64,000 nucleotides of DNA, taken from NCBI RefSeq assembly GCF_020883495.1, contig NZ_CP086610.1, positions 2,399,501-2,463,500 of the forward strand. Direction: 5' to 3'. The notes below the pieces were generated by a model. It had not been told where the DNA came from and did not search any database. It worked only from the letters and a program-made list of their open reading frames with translations. The DNA comes from Shinella zoogloeoides (GTDB lineage: Bacteria; Pseudomonadota; Alphaproteobacteria; Rhizobiales; Rhizobiaceae). How positions within the stretch are numbered: position 1 is the stretch's first letter; the number at the start of each line of letters is the position of its first letter. The position numbers and the translations under genes are program-made. This document shows positions 17,486-26,244 of the stretch, piece after piece.

Positions 17486-18919
17486 TTACGCTAGCGTATA
17501 GGCGGTCTTGACCGTCGTGTAGAACTCGTTGGCGTAGCTGCCCTGCTCGCGCGAGCCATAGGACGAGCCCTTGCGGCCGCCGAAGGGTACATGGAAATCG
17601 ACGCCCGCCGTCGGCAGATTGACCATCACCATGCCGGCTTCGGCATTGCGCTTGAAATGCGTCGCATGCTTGAGGCTGGTGGTGGCGATGCCGGAGGAGA
17701 GGCCGAAGGGCGTGTCGTTGGCAACGGCCAGCGCTTCCTCGTAGTCTTTCACCCGGATGACGGCGGCGACGGGGCCGAAGATTTCCTCACGCGAGATGCG
17801 CATGTCGTTGGTCGCCTCGGTGAAGAGCGCCGGCGCAAGGTAGAAGCCGGGCGTATCGCGCTTCAGAAGCTCACCGCCGAAGGAAAGCTTGGCGCCTTCC
17901 TTCTGGCCGATCTCGATATAGTCGGTATCCTGCTTCAACTGGCTTTCATCGACCACCGGGCCGATATGCGTGCCGGCCTTCAACGCGTCGTCCACGACGA
18001 CGCCCTTGAGACGCTCGCCGACGGCGGCGACGAAGCGGTCGTGGATACCTTCCGTGACGATGACGCGCGAGGAGGCCGTGCAGCGCTGGCCGGTGGAGAA
18101 GAAGGCCGAGTTGACGGCCGCTTCCACGGCGACGGTGAGGTCGGCATCATCCAGCACGACGAAGGGGTTCTTGCCGCCCATTTCGAGCTGGTATTTGCGG
18201 TTATGCTCGATGGAGGCGGCAGCGACGCGCTTGCCCGTGCCGGTGGAGCCAGTGAAAGTGATGGCGTGGACGTCCGGGCTGTCGAGCATGGTCTGGCCGA
18301 CCACGGAGCCCTTGCCCATCACGAGGTTCAGCACGCCCTTCGGCAGGCCGGCGCGCACGAGGATATCGACGATGGCCCAGGAGCAGCCCGGCACCAGTTC
18401 CGCCGGCTTGAAGACGACCGTGTTGCCGTAGCAGAGCGCGGGCGCGATCTTCCATGCCGGAATGGCGATGGGAAAATTCCAGGGCGTGATGATGCCGACG
18501 ACACCGACCGGCTCGCGGGTGATCTCGACGCCGATGTTCGGCCGCACCGAGGGCAGAACCTCACCGGCAAGGCGCAGGCACTCGCCCGCGAAGAAATCGA
18601 AGATCTGGCCGGCGCGGATCGTCTCGCCGATGCCTTCGGCCAGCGTCTTGCCCTCTTCGCGCGACAGAAGGCGGCCAAGCTCGTCCTTGCGGGCGAGGAT
18701 TTCATCGGCCGTCTTGCGCAGGATCGCGTGGCGCTCGAGGATGCCGGAGCGCGACCAGGCCGGGAAGGCCGCCTTGGCCGCAGCGATTGCCGCCTTGGTG
18801 TCTTCCGCCGTGGCGCGGGCATATTCGCCCACCACATCGTTCGTGTCGGACGGGTTGATGTTGCGGATCGCATCCGTGCCGACCCATTCGCCGGCAATAA
18901 GATTCTGATGGATAGTCAT
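17486..18919 (-). CDS. NAD(P)-dependent alpha-ketoglutaric semialdehyde dehydrogenase (aldehyde dehydrogenase family)
   Basis: Predicted to oxidise 2,5-dioxopentanoate (alpha-ketoglutaric semialdehyde) to 2-oxoglutarate, the last step of non-phosphorylative pentose or sugar-acid breakdown. The 477-residue aldehyde dehydrogenase has 'ITPWNFPIAIPAWKIAPALCYGNTVVFKPAE', the cofactor loop 'TFTGSTGTGKRVA', catalytic Glu in 'LEMGGKNPFVV' and the nucleophile Cys in 'FFSTGQRCTASSRVIV'. It is the last gene of the chvE-gguABC operon, 57 bp after gguC. Succinate-semialdehyde dehydrogenase is the alternative reading; the position next to an AraD1-type enzyme favours the pentose route. Confidence 0.85.
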   Translation of the reverse strand: MTIHQNLIAGEWVGTDAIRNINPSDTNDVVGEYARATAEDTKAAIAAAKAAFPAWSRSGILERHAILRKTADEILARKDELGRLLSREEGKTLAEGIGETIRAGQIFDFFAGECLRLAGEVLPSVRPNIGVEITREPVGVVGIITPWNFPIAIPAWKIAPALCYGNTVVFKPAELVPGCSWAIVDILVRAGLPKGVLNLVMGKGSVVGQTMLDSPDVHAITFTGSTGTGKRVAAASIEHNRKYQLEMGGKNPFVVLDDADLTVAVEAAVNSAFFSTGQRCTASSRVIVTEGIHDRFVAAVGERLKGVVVDDALKAGTHIGPVVDESQLKQDTDYIEIGQKEGAKLSFGGELLKRDTPGFYLAPALFTEATNDMRISREEIFGPVAAVIRVKDYEEALAVANDTPFGLSSGIATTSLKHATHFKRNAEAGMVMVNLPTAGVDFHVPFGGRKGSSYGSREQGSYANEFYTTVKTAYTLA

Positions 18920-18976
18920 GGCCGAGGCCTCCTGTCTGTCATCTGCGGACCCGATAGAACCGGGTTGCCGCGCAAA

Positions 18977-19972
18977 TTACAATTGGCGGATGACGATCTC
19001 TTCTTCCTCGGCGACCGCCAGCGGATTGCGCAGCGGCAGGCCGAAGCCGTCCGCGCCGATCTCGAACACGTCGCCCGCTTCCGTGCGGATGCCGTCGCCG
19101 AAGGACAGCGTCGCCGTGCCGAACATATGGACATGGATATCGCCCGGCGCGCGGAACAGGCCGTATTTGAAGTGGTGGTATTCGAGATTGGCGAAGGTAT
19201 GGGACATGTTCGCCTCACCGGAGACGAAGGGCTTTTCCCACAGAACCTTGCCGCCACGCACGATGCGCGAGAAGCCGCGGATATCGTCGGGCGCGACGCC
19301 GACGCGGATTTCCGGGCCGAAGCTCGCCTGCCGCAGCTTGGAATGGGCGAGGTAGAGATAGTTGATCCGCTCCGTCACATGGTCGGAGAACTCGTTCGAC
19401 ACGGCAAAGCCGATACGGAACGGCGAACCGTCCGAGGCGATGACATAGATGCCGGCCATTTCCGGCTCCTCGCCACCGTCGAGCGCGAAGGACGGCGAGG
19501 TCAGCACGCTGCCCGGCGCGACGGCCTGCGTGCCGTTACCCTTGTAGAACCATTCCGGCTGCACGCCCTTCTCGCCGGCCTTCGGCTTGCCGTTCTCGAG
19601 GCCCATGCGGAACATCTTCATGGAATCGGTCAGCGTCTCCTCGGCGGCTTCCGAGGTCTTCTTGTGCATGGAATCGCGCGTTGCGGCGGAGCCGAGATGG
19701 GTGAGGCCCGTGCCCGTCAGGTGCAGGTGGGCGGCATCGGGATGCGTGATCGGCGACAGCAGCCGGCCCTCGGCATAGGCCGCCTCAAGATCGACGTCAT
19801 CGCCAAGCCCCTTGGCCTCGACGACCGCCTTCAGCGATTTTCCGCTATCGGCCGCTTCCATGGCGAGCGCATAGACGCTCTTCGCCCCCTTCACCGCCCG
19901 GCCCTTGCCGCCGTCCTCGCGCACGACCACGGTGATCGAGCCATCGGCATTTCCTACCTGCGAAATCAGCAT
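18977..19972 (-). CDS. gguC: GguC/AraD1-family protein (fumarylacetoacetate-hydrolase fold)
   Basis: 331 residues starting MLISQVGNADGSITVVVRE as in Agrobacterium/Sinorhizobium GguC. 'GEANMSHTFANLEYHHFKYGLFRAPGDIHVHMFGTATLSFGDGIRTEAGDVFEIGADGFGLPLRNPL' carries the FAH-type metal-site region. AraD1 members are assigned as L-2-keto-3-deoxyarabonate dehydratases, yielding alpha-ketoglutaric semialdehyde. The next gene encodes the dehydrogenase for exactly that product, so a two-step module is likely. ATG 19972 has GGAAGGAAA upstream; earlier in-frame starts lack one. Family sure, reaction inferred. Confidence 0.87.
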   Translation of the reverse strand: MLISQVGNADGSITVVVREDGGKGRAVKGAKSVYALAMEAADSGKSLKAVVEAKGLGDDVDLEAAYAEGRLLSPITHPDAAHLHLTGTGLTHLGSAATRDSMHKKTSEAAEETLTDSMKMFRMGLENGKPKAGEKGVQPEWFYKGNGTQAVAPGSVLTSPSFALDGGEEPEMAGIYVIASDGSPFRIGFAVSNEFSDHVTERINYLYLAHSKLRQASFGPEIRVGVAPDDIRGFSRIVRGGKVLWEKPFVSGEANMSHTFANLEYHHFKYGLFRAPGDIHVHMFGTATLSFGDGIRTEAGDVFEIGADGFGLPLRNPLAVAEEEEIVIRQL

Positions 19973-20098
19973 TTCCGTTTCCTTCCATCCGCGGGCCTGG
20001 CGACAAAGCTCCGCACTTGCGGGGAACGACGGTCCCCGCGCTGGCGGCATGGGCCGCCGGTCAAACACATTTGCGATATCTGACTGACCGGCTCCCGG

Positions 20099-21307
20099 TC
20101 AGCCCTTGTTCTTGTTGTAGACGTCGAAGAACACGGCGGCGAGCAGCACCAGGCCCTTGATGAGCTGCTGGTAGTCGATGCCGATGCCCATGATCGACAT
20201 GCCGTTGTTCATGACGCCCATGATGAAGGCGCCGATCACCGCGCCGGTGATCTTGCCGACGCCGCCCGACGCCGAAGCGCCGCCGATGAAGCAGGCCGCG
20301 ATGACGTCCAGTTCGAAGCCGACGCCGGCCTTCGGCGTCGCCGAGTTGAGGCGGGCCGCGATGATCATGCCGGCGAGCGCGGCGAGCGCGCCCATGTTCA
20401 CGAAGGTGTAGAAGGTCAGCCGCTCGGTGTTGATGCCCGAGAGCTTCGCCGCCTTCTCGTTGCCGCCCATGGCGTAGATGCGCCGGCCGATGGTCGTGCG
20501 GGTCGTGACGAACGTATAGAGCGCGATCAGGAGGCCCATGACGACGAGGACATTCGGCAGGCCGCGATAGGTCGAGAGCTGGAAGCCGAGGAAGATCGCC
20601 ACGGCGCTGATGATCGCCATCTGCACGGCGAAGAAGGCGAAGGGCTCGTTCTCGGTCTCATGCAGCGCGTTCATGCGCCGCTCGCGAAGGCCCGCATAGA
20701 TGGCGTAGGCGACGAGCGCCAGCACGACGACGAGGGCGAAATAGTTCTTGATGAGGCTCGTCGCCGGATCGGTGATCGACAGGAAATCCGGCACGAAGCC
20801 CGTGGAAAGGATCTGGAATTCCTTCGGGAACGGGCCGACCGGGCGGCCGCCGAGCACGACATAGGTCATGCCGCGGAAGACGAGCATGCCGGCGAGCGTC
20901 ACGATGAAGGACGGTATCTTCTGGTAGGCGACCCAGTAGCCCTGCGCCGCGCCCATGACCGCGCCGACGAGGATGCAGAGCGGCACGACGACGATGGCCG
21001 GCAAGCCCCATTTCACCAGCATGATCGCCGATATGGCGCCGATAAAGGCGACGATGGAGCCGACCGACAGGTCGATATGCCCCGCCACGATGATCAGCAG
21101 CATGCCCAGCGCCATGATGACGATGAACGAGTTCTGCAGCACCAGGTTGGTGATGTTGACCGGGCGGAAGAGCACGCCGTTTGTGATGACCTGGAAGAAG
21201 ATCATGATCACGACCAGCGCAACGAGCAGGCCGTATTCACGGATGTTCTTCCTGAGATATTCCCCCACCGAAGGCTGGGTCGTCTTGGTCGCGGTATCGG
21301 TGGACAT
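20099..21307 (-). CDS. gguB: Multiple-sugar ABC transporter permease GguB (MmsB type)
   Basis: 402-residue inner-membrane permease of the ribose/xylose/galactose (BPD_transp_2) class with about ten membrane helices. The conserved loop '[27 protein letters not shown]' lies near residues 75-100, and the EAA-like end contains 'AKLSGINTERLTFYTFVNMGALAALAGMIIAARLNSATPKAGVGFELDVIAACFIGGASASGGVG'. It starts on the gguA stop (TAATG overlap at 21305-21309), so the two are coupled. Works with ChvE and GguA to import sugars. Confidence 0.93.
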   Translation of the reverse strand: MSTDTATKTTQPSVGEYLRKNIREYGLLVALVVIMIFFQVITNGVLFRPVNITNLVLQNSFIVIMALGMLLIIVAGHIDLSVGSIVAFIGAISAIMLVKWGLPAIVVVPLCILVGAVMGAAQGYWVAYQKIPSFIVTLAGMLVFRGMTYVVLGGRPVGPFPKEFQILSTGFVPDFLSITDPATSLIKNYFALVVVLALVAYAIYAGLRERRMNALHETENEPFAFFAVQMAIISAVAIFLGFQLSTYRGLPNVLVVMGLLIALYTFVTTRTTIGRRIYAMGGNEKAAKLSGINTERLTFYTFVNMGALAALAGMIIAARLNSATPKAGVGFELDVIAACFIGGASASGGVGKITGAVIGAFIMGVMNNGMSIMGIGIDYQQLIKGLVLLAAVFFDVYNKNKG

Positions 21308-22842
21308 TAGTGTTTCTCCCCGGAGCGCATGATGGCGCGCATGATGGATTCCTGGCTTGCTTCCGCCTTGGAAAGCTCGGCCACGATGCGTCCTTCGTTC
21401 ATGACATAGATGCGATCGCAGGTCCCGAGCAGTTCCGGCATCTCCGACGAGATCATCAGGATGCCCTTGCCCTCGGCGGCAAGCTGGTTGATGATGGAAT
21501 AGATTTCGAACTTCGCGCCGACATCGATGCCGCGCGTCGGTTCATCGAGGATCAGAACCTCGGGATTGGTGAAGAGCCACTTCGACAGCACCACCTTCTG
21601 CTGGTTGCCGCCCGAAAGATTGACCGTTTCCTGATAGATCGAATGCGAGCGGATGCGCAGCTTCTGGCGATAGCCCGCGGCGACCTTGGCCTCCTCGTGC
21701 GTGTCGATCACCGTCGCCCTGGACACCGCCTTGAGATTGGCCAGCGTCGTGTTGTGCATGATGTTGTCGATCAGCACGAGGCCGAGATGCTTGCGGTCTT
21801 CCGTCACATAGGCAAGGCCGGCCTCGATGGCCTTGGGGATCGTGCTCACATCCACCGGCTTGCCGCGCATGGTGACGTCGCCGGTGATCTTGTGGCCCCA
21901 GCTCTTGCCGAAGAGGCTCATGGCCGTCTCGGTGCGTCCCGCGCCCATCAGGCCGGCGATGCCGACCACTTCGCCGGCGCGCACGTTGAAGCTGATATCG
22001 TGCAGGAACTGCCGGTCGCGGTGCTGCTGGTGGAAGACGTTCCAGTTCTTCACCTCCAGCAGCGTTTCGCCGATCTTCGGCTCGCGCGGCGGGTAGCGGT
22101 CTTCCATCTCGCGGCCGACCATGCCCTTGATGATGCGGTCTTCCGAAATGTCCTCGTGGTGACAGTCGAGCGTCTCCACCGTGCCGCCGTCGCGCAGGAT
22201 GGTGATCTGGTCGGCGACCTTTTTGATTTCGTTCAGCTTGTGCGAGATGATGATGGAGGTCATGCCCTGCGTGCGGAACTCCATGAGCAGCTTCAGGAGC
22301 GCGTCGGAGTCCTTTTCGTTCAGCGAGGCTGTGGGTTCGTCGAGGATGAGCAGGCGCACCTTCTTCGACAGCGCCTTGGCGATCTCGACGAGCTGCTGCT
22401 TGCCGACGCCGATATCGGTAATCAGCGTGCCCGGCGGCTCCTTCAGCCCGACCTTGTCGAGCAGTTCCTGCGTGCGGCGGAACGCCTTCTTCCAGTCGAT
22501 GACGCCGTTCGTCGCCACCTCGTTGCCGAGGAAGATGTTTTCCGCAATCGAGAGCAGCGGCACCAGCGCCAGCTCCTGATGGATGATGATGATGCCCAGA
22601 TGCTCGCTGTCGGAGATCGTGGAGAAACGGCGGACCTCGCCGTCGAAATGGATTTCACCCTCGTAGGAGCCGGCCGGATAGACGCCGCTCAACACTTTCA
22701 TGAGGGTGGATTTGCCGGCGCCATTCTCGCCGACAAGGGCGTGGATTTCGCCTTCGCGGACCTTCAGGTTGACGTTGTTCAGCGCTTTCACGCCGGGGAA
22801 CGTCTTCGTGATGCCACGCATTTCCAGAAGGGTCTTGCTCAT
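21307..22842 (-). CDS. gguA: Multiple-sugar ABC transporter ATP-binding protein GguA
   Basis: 511 residues, two ABC domains in tandem as in RbsA/MglA. Domain 1: Walker A '[16 protein letters not shown]', signature '[14 protein letters not shown]' and Walker B '[10 protein letters not shown]'. Domain 2: degenerate Walker A '[16 protein letters not shown]', signature '[16 protein letters not shown]' and '[16 protein letters not shown]'. The missing lysine of the second Walker A is normal for this family. Separated from chvE by 124 bp holding a hairpin with a U-run, which should lower its expression relative to ChvE. Confidence 0.94.
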   Translation of the reverse strand: MSKTLLEMRGITKTFPGVKALNNVNLKVREGEIHALVGENGAGKSTLMKVLSGVYPAGSYEGEIHFDGEVRRFSTISDSEHLGIIIIHQELALVPLLSIAENIFLGNEVATNGVIDWKKAFRRTQELLDKVGLKEPPGTLITDIGVGKQQLVEIAKALSKKVRLLILDEPTASLNEKDSDALLKLLMEFRTQGMTSIIISHKLNEIKKVADQITILRDGGTVETLDCHHEDISEDRIIKGMVGREMEDRYPPREPKIGETLLEVKNWNVFHQQHRDRQFLHDISFNVRAGEVVGIAGLMGAGRTETAMSLFGKSWGHKITGDVTMRGKPVDVSTIPKAIEAGLAYVTEDRKHLGLVLIDNIMHNTTLANLKAVSRATVIDTHEEAKVAAGYRQKLRIRSHSIYQETVNLSGGNQQKVVLSKWLFTNPEVLILDEPTRGIDVGAKFEIYSIINQLAAEGKGILMISSEMPELLGTCDRIYVMNEGRIVAELSKAEASQESIMRAIMRSGEKH

Positions 22843-22910
22843 ATACCAGTTTCCAGCGGCCTTCCGCCGTCATTCAAGCGGCGAAACCGAGCCTAGTCGC
22901 TCTGCGATCC

Positions 22911-22945
22911 GGAGAAAAGAGGGTTCGCGCACATGGCGCGAACCC
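22911..22945 (-). terminator. Hairpin with U-run between chvE and gguA (partial terminator / attenuator)
   Basis: On the minus strand GGGTTCGCGC pairs with GCGCGAACCC (10 bp) around a CATGT loop and is followed by TCTTTTCTCC. It lies about 20 bp after the chvE stop, inside an operon. The usual consequence is that most transcripts end after the binding-protein gene. Confidence 0.7.
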
Positions 22946-22966
22946 CGGAGAGTGATGGGAGAACGA

Positions 22967-24040
22967 TCAGTTCTTGAGCTGGTCGGCCGTGTAGTAGGCC
23001 GAGTCCGTGACGAGGATCTTCTCGGCGCTGGACTTGTCGACGGCAACCGGCTTCAGCAGGTAGGACGGAACGACCTTGACGCCGTTGTCGTAGGTCTTGG
23101 TGTCATTCACTTCCGGCTCCTTGCCTTCCATGATTGCGTTGACCATGCCGACCGTGACCTTGGCGAGCTCGCGCGTGTCCTTGAAGATCGTGGAATACTG
23201 TTCGTCAGCGAGGATCGACTTGACGGACGGCAGTTCCGCGTCCTGGCCGGTGACGATGGCCATCGGCTGGTCGCCCGAGCCGTAGCCGACGCCCTTCAGG
23301 GCCGACAGGATACCGATGGACAGGCCGTCGTAGGGCGACAGAACGCCATCGACGCGGCCGTCGGTGTAGGTCGAGGAGAGCAGGTTTTCCATGCGGGCCT
23401 GCGCGACGGCGCCGTCCCAACGCAGCGTGCCGACGGTTTCCATGCCGGTCTGGCCCGACTTGACGACGATCGCGCCGCTATCGATCAGCGGCTGGAGAAC
23501 CGACATCGCGCCGTCATAGAAGAAGAAGGCGTTGTTGTCGTCCGGCGAACCGCCGAACAGCTCGACGTTCCACGGCTTGGTGTCCGGGAACTTGGCCTTC
23601 AGGCCGTCGACGAGGCTGGTGGCCTGCAGGACGCCGACCTGGAAGTTGTCGAAGGTGGCATAGTAATTGACGTTGCCCGAGTCGCGGATGAGGCGGTCGT
23701 AGGCGATGACCTTCACGCCGGCGTCGGCAGCCTTCTGGAGAATGTCGGAGAGCGTCGTGCCGTCGATGGCACCGATGACCAGGACCTTGGCGCCCTTGGT
23801 GACCATGTTCTCGATCTGGGCGAGCTGGTTCGGGATGTCGTCGTCGGCAAACTGCAGGTCCGGCGTGTACCCGGCTTCCTTGAACAGCTTTTCCATCGTC
23901 TCACCGTCGGAAATCCAGCGGGTCGAGGTCTTCGTGGGCATCGAGATGCCGACCACGCCCTTATCCTGGGCGAAAGCGGGCGCAACGAACGACGCCACGC
24001 TGATGGCAGCGGCGGCGAGAAGCGAAGTGATCATTTTCAT
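22967..24040 (-). CDS. chvE: Periplasmic multiple-sugar-binding protein ChvE
   Basis: 357 residues with signal peptide '[24 protein letters not shown]' cleaved before QDKG. The mature start '[67 protein letters not shown]' and '[24 protein letters not shown]' follow Agrobacterium ChvE closely. In Agrobacterium it binds galactose, glucose, arabinose and other sugars for import and chemotaxis and presents them to the VirA sensor; the latter applies only where virA exists. ATG 24040 follows GGGAGAG by eight bases. The divergent neighbour is gbpR, its known regulator. Confidence 0.94.
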   Translation of the reverse strand: MKMITSLLAAAAISVASFVAPAFAQDKGVVGISMPTKTSTRWISDGETMEKLFKEAGYTPDLQFADDDIPNQLAQIENMVTKGAKVLVIGAIDGTTLSDILQKAADAGVKVIAYDRLIRDSGNVNYYATFDNFQVGVLQATSLVDGLKAKFPDTKPWNVELFGGSPDDNNAFFFYDGAMSVLQPLIDSGAIVVKSGQTGMETVGTLRWDGAVAQARMENLLSSTYTDGRVDGVLSPYDGLSIGILSALKGVGYGSGDQPMAIVTGQDAELPSVKSILADEQYSTIFKDTRELAKVTVGMVNAIMEGKEPEVNDTKTYDNGVKVVPSYLLKPVAVDKSSAEKILVTDSAYYTADQLKN

Positions 24041-24211
24041 TGAAAGGTCTCTCCCTTGTGCGCACTGGCCGAAATTGCAGCCAGGCATTGTTCTGTGCGC
24101 GATGGGGTCGCCGTCAGGCAGCGGCCCGGGCTGGACGGACGAAAATCCGCCGGCCCCAACTCCCAAGGACCCCAGCACACATTCGCGCAACGTCTACCGA
24201 ATTGCCATAAC

Positions 24212-24261
24212 TGTCAAATGCAATGAACTTCTAAATCGATACCATAGTTGATATGTTATGG
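24212..24261. promoter_or_regulatory. chvE/gbpR control region: inverted repeat CCATA-N10-TATGG and candidate chvE -35 box
   Basis: CCATA (24242-24246) and TATGG (24257-24261) form an inverted repeat with a 10-base spacer right before gbpR. A related CCATAACT lies at 24204-24211. On the minus strand TTGACA (24217-24212) could be the chvE -35. LysR regulators such as GbpR bind dyads of this kind, here placed for both autocontrol and chvE control. The dyad is visible; binding is inferred. Confidence 0.5.
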
Positions 24262-24292
24262 AGGAAATATACTATTTTTGCGGATACGAACC

Positions 24293-25297
24293 ATGCGCCT
24301 TGACGACACCGGAGACCAGTTCCTCCCCGACGAGAGCCTCGACAGCCTGGAGGGGATCGGCCTCCTGCGCAGCGGGCTGAAGCTCAGCCACCTGCGCATG
24401 ATCACGGCCATAGAGGCGCACAAGCAGGTGAGCGCGGCGGCCGAGGCGCTCAACATATCCCAGCCCGCCGCCTCGCGCATGCTGACGGAAATGGAAACGA
24501 TCCTCAAGGCCCAGCTTTGCGAACGCATCTCGCGCGGCGTCACGCTCACCGCCTTCGGCCGGGCCTTCGCCCGCCGGGCGCGCACCATCCTGCTCGAACT
24601 GCGCGAGGTCGACCGCGAGCTTTCCGCGCTGAAATCCGGCACCGGCGGCTCGGTCTTCCTCGGTTCGGTGACGGCGCCGGCCATCAGCCTCGCCGTGCCG
24701 GCGATCCAGCAGGTCAGCGCTGCCTATCCGGGCATCGAGGTGAATGTGCGCGTGGAGACGAGCAACGTGCTCGCCCGCGAACTGCTCGCCGCCCGGCAGG
24801 ATTTCATCATCGCCCGCGTGCCGGACGATCTCAATCCCCGCCTCTTCAACGTCACCGAGATCGGCATCGAGAAAGCCTGTCTCATCGTGCGCAAGGGCCA
24901 TCCGCTGACGGAAAAGCCCGTCGTCGGCCTCGCCGACCTGCCGCGCTACGACTGGGTGTTCCAGCCGGCGGGCACGCTTTTGCGGCGGCGCATCGAGGAA
25001 CTGTTCATCGCGGCCGGCGTGCCGCTGCCCGCCACCGTCGTCAACACATCGTCGATCCTGCTCACCACCGCCATCGTCTGCGGCTCGAACGCCATCGCCC
25101 CCGTCGCCCGCGACATGGCGAATTTCGTCGCCGATGTCGGGGCGCAGGCGGGCGAGATCGTCATCCTCAACACGGATTTCGAGATCGACATCAAGCCCTA
25201 CAGCCTCATCTCCGTGAAAGGTCGGGCGCTCCCGCCGAGCGCCAAACTGCTCTATGATCTCATCTGGCAACGCAGCCGGATGGTCGCGCCGGACTGA
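24293..25297 (+). CDS. gbpR: LysR-family regulator GbpR of the chvE operon
   Basis: About 334 residues. N-terminal helix-turn-helix 'LKLSHLRMITAIEAHKQVSAAAEALNISQPAASRMLTEMETILKAQLCERISRGVTLTAFG' (residues 30-90), then the LysR effector domain with 'GSVFLGSVTAPAISLAVPAIQQVSAAYPGIEVNVRVETS' and 'AIVCGSNAIAPVARDMANFV'. Known GbpR in Agrobacterium activates chvE (also named gbp1) in response to sugars; the divergent arrangement is kept here. ATG 24293 is used, but in-frame TTG 24278, downstream of GGAGG at 24260, is also possible, so the start is not certain. Confidence 0.87.
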   Translation: MRLDDTGDQFLPDESLDSLEGIGLLRSGLKLSHLRMITAIEAHKQVSAAAEALNISQPAASRMLTEMETILKAQLCERISRGVTLTAFGRAFARRARTILLELREVDRELSALKSGTGGSVFLGSVTAPAISLAVPAIQQVSAAYPGIEVNVRVETSNVLARELLAARQDFIIARVPDDLNPRLFNVTEIGIEKACLIVRKGHPLTEKPVVGLADLPRYDWVFQPAGTLLRRRIEELFIAAGVPLPATVVNTSSILLTTAIVCGSNAIAPVARDMANFVADVGAQAGEIVILNTDFEIDIKPYSLISVKGRALPPSAKLLYDLIWQRSRMVAPD

Positions 25298-25311
25298 GTG
25301 GAGGACGACAG

Positions 25312-25794
25312 ATGTTCGGCATGACCGTTTTCGAATCCGTGCTGGAACGGCTGAAGGCCGAGGCGCGCGAAGCCGCGGAGGAGGACGAGGCCCCTGTCGA
25401 GGACACCCTTGGCGGAAGGATACGCGGCCTGACCTCGGGCTTTGCCGGCCTCGGCGCGACAGGCGCCTTCGTTTCCGGCTCGCAAGCCGCCGCAGCCTAT
25501 CTCGACCTCTATGAGGCCCCGCCCGCCCCGGAGCCGGAGCGCCCGCCGCCGCCCCCGCCGCATCTGCTGCGCACGACGCCCGAGGAGGTCGCCGCAGACC
25601 TCGCCCTGACCGGCCGGGAGGATATCGACGCCCTCACCGCCCGCCGCCGCAGTTTCGCACGCGACAACCATCCAGACCGCGCACCGGCGGACCTGCGCGG
25701 CAATGCAACGCTGCGCATGAAGATCGCCAATATGCTGATCGACGAGACGATCCGGCGAATAGAAGTGGAGAAGAGCCTCGGGCTTTCGGGTTAG
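25312..25794 (+). CDS. J-domain-like small protein with HPD motif
   Basis: 160 residues. Acidic N-terminus, a short Gly/Ala stretch, then a proline-rich linker (PPAPEPERPPPPPP, about residues 70-83). The C-terminal 70 residues read 'ALTARRRSFARDNHPDRAPADLRGNATLRMKIANMLIDETIRRIE', the helix II-HPD-helix III arrangement of a DnaJ domain, with a basic helix II. Usual J-proteins put this domain at the N-terminus; here it ends the chain. It begins 15 bp after gbpR with GGAGG and may be cotranscribed. Possible DnaK partner; client unknown. Confidence 0.65.
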   Translation: MFGMTVFESVLERLKAEAREAAEEDEAPVEDTLGGRIRGLTSGFAGLGATGAFVSGSQAAAAYLDLYEAPPAPEPERPPPPPPHLLRTTPEEVAADLALTGREDIDALTARRRSFARDNHPDRAPADLRGNATLRMKIANMLIDETIRRIEVEKSLGLSG

Positions 25795-26021
25795 CCCGCG
25801 CCGTCGCCGCCCTCGCCCGCCGGCTTTTCGGCGGGGGCCGAGGGTTTGAAGAAGAGGATGAGATGGGCGAAGGCATAGGCGGTCACGGCAAGGAAGATCA
25901 TGCCCCAGGTCTGCTGGCCGTTATAGAATTCCACCGTCGTCCATGCCGCGCAAAGCCCGACCAGAAGCAGCCGCCGCCAGAGCGGGCGGTAGAACGGATG
26001 GTCGGGATCGATGAACTTCAT
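25791..26021 (-). CDS. Small inner-membrane protein with two predicted helices
   Basis: 76 residues starting MKFIDPDHPFYRPLWRR, with hydrophobic helices 'LLLVGLCAAWTTVEFY' and 'WGMIFLAVTAYAFAHLILFF' separated by a short NGQQT turn, and a hydrophilic tail AEKPAGEGGDGAG. ATG 26021 is selected because GAGGAG stands seven bases before it; the frame is open upstream but without a ribosome site. It overlaps the end of the convergent J-like gene by 4 bp. Proteins of this shape are common in rhizobia; function unknown. Confidence 0.65.
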   Translation of the reverse strand: MKFIDPDHPFYRPLWRRLLLVGLCAAWTTVEFYNGQQTWGMIFLAVTAYAFAHLILFFKPSAPAEKPAGEGGDGAG

Positions 26022-26102
26022 GAACGTCTCCTCATGCCTCAGCCCGTGTACATAAGGGCTTTTCATCCGCAAGGAAACCGCGCCGCCGAAGAATGGAACG
26101 AT

Positions 26103-26137
26103 CTTGACGTCGCAAGCGAAAACGGAATAAAAATTCC
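26103..26137 (+). promoter_or_regulatory. iolG promoter with an IolR-type GGAA-N6-TTCC operator over the -10 box
   Basis: CTTGAC (26103-26108), 17-base spacer, AATAAA (26126-26131). The palindrome GGAATAAAAATTCC at 26124-26137 is exactly GGAA-N6-TTCC, the site reported for the inositol repressor IolR in Sinorhizobium meliloti, and it covers the -10 hexamer, a classic repression geometry. Sequence is direct; occupancy is inferred. Confidence 0.75.
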
Positions 26138-26244
26138 AAAGCATACATGTCGCGGCCTTCCCGTTCCGTTTCCGCGTGGGAGGACCTGACGTCGAGGCCA
26201 TTCGCAGGGCTCGCCCTGTTCGCCATTACAGGAACGAGGAAAAC

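Noticed and set aside
17591..20083. 830-codon plus-strand frame across KGSADH and gguC
   Set aside because: Low-complexity HRDA-type shadow translation; both minus-strand genes have complete family motifs.
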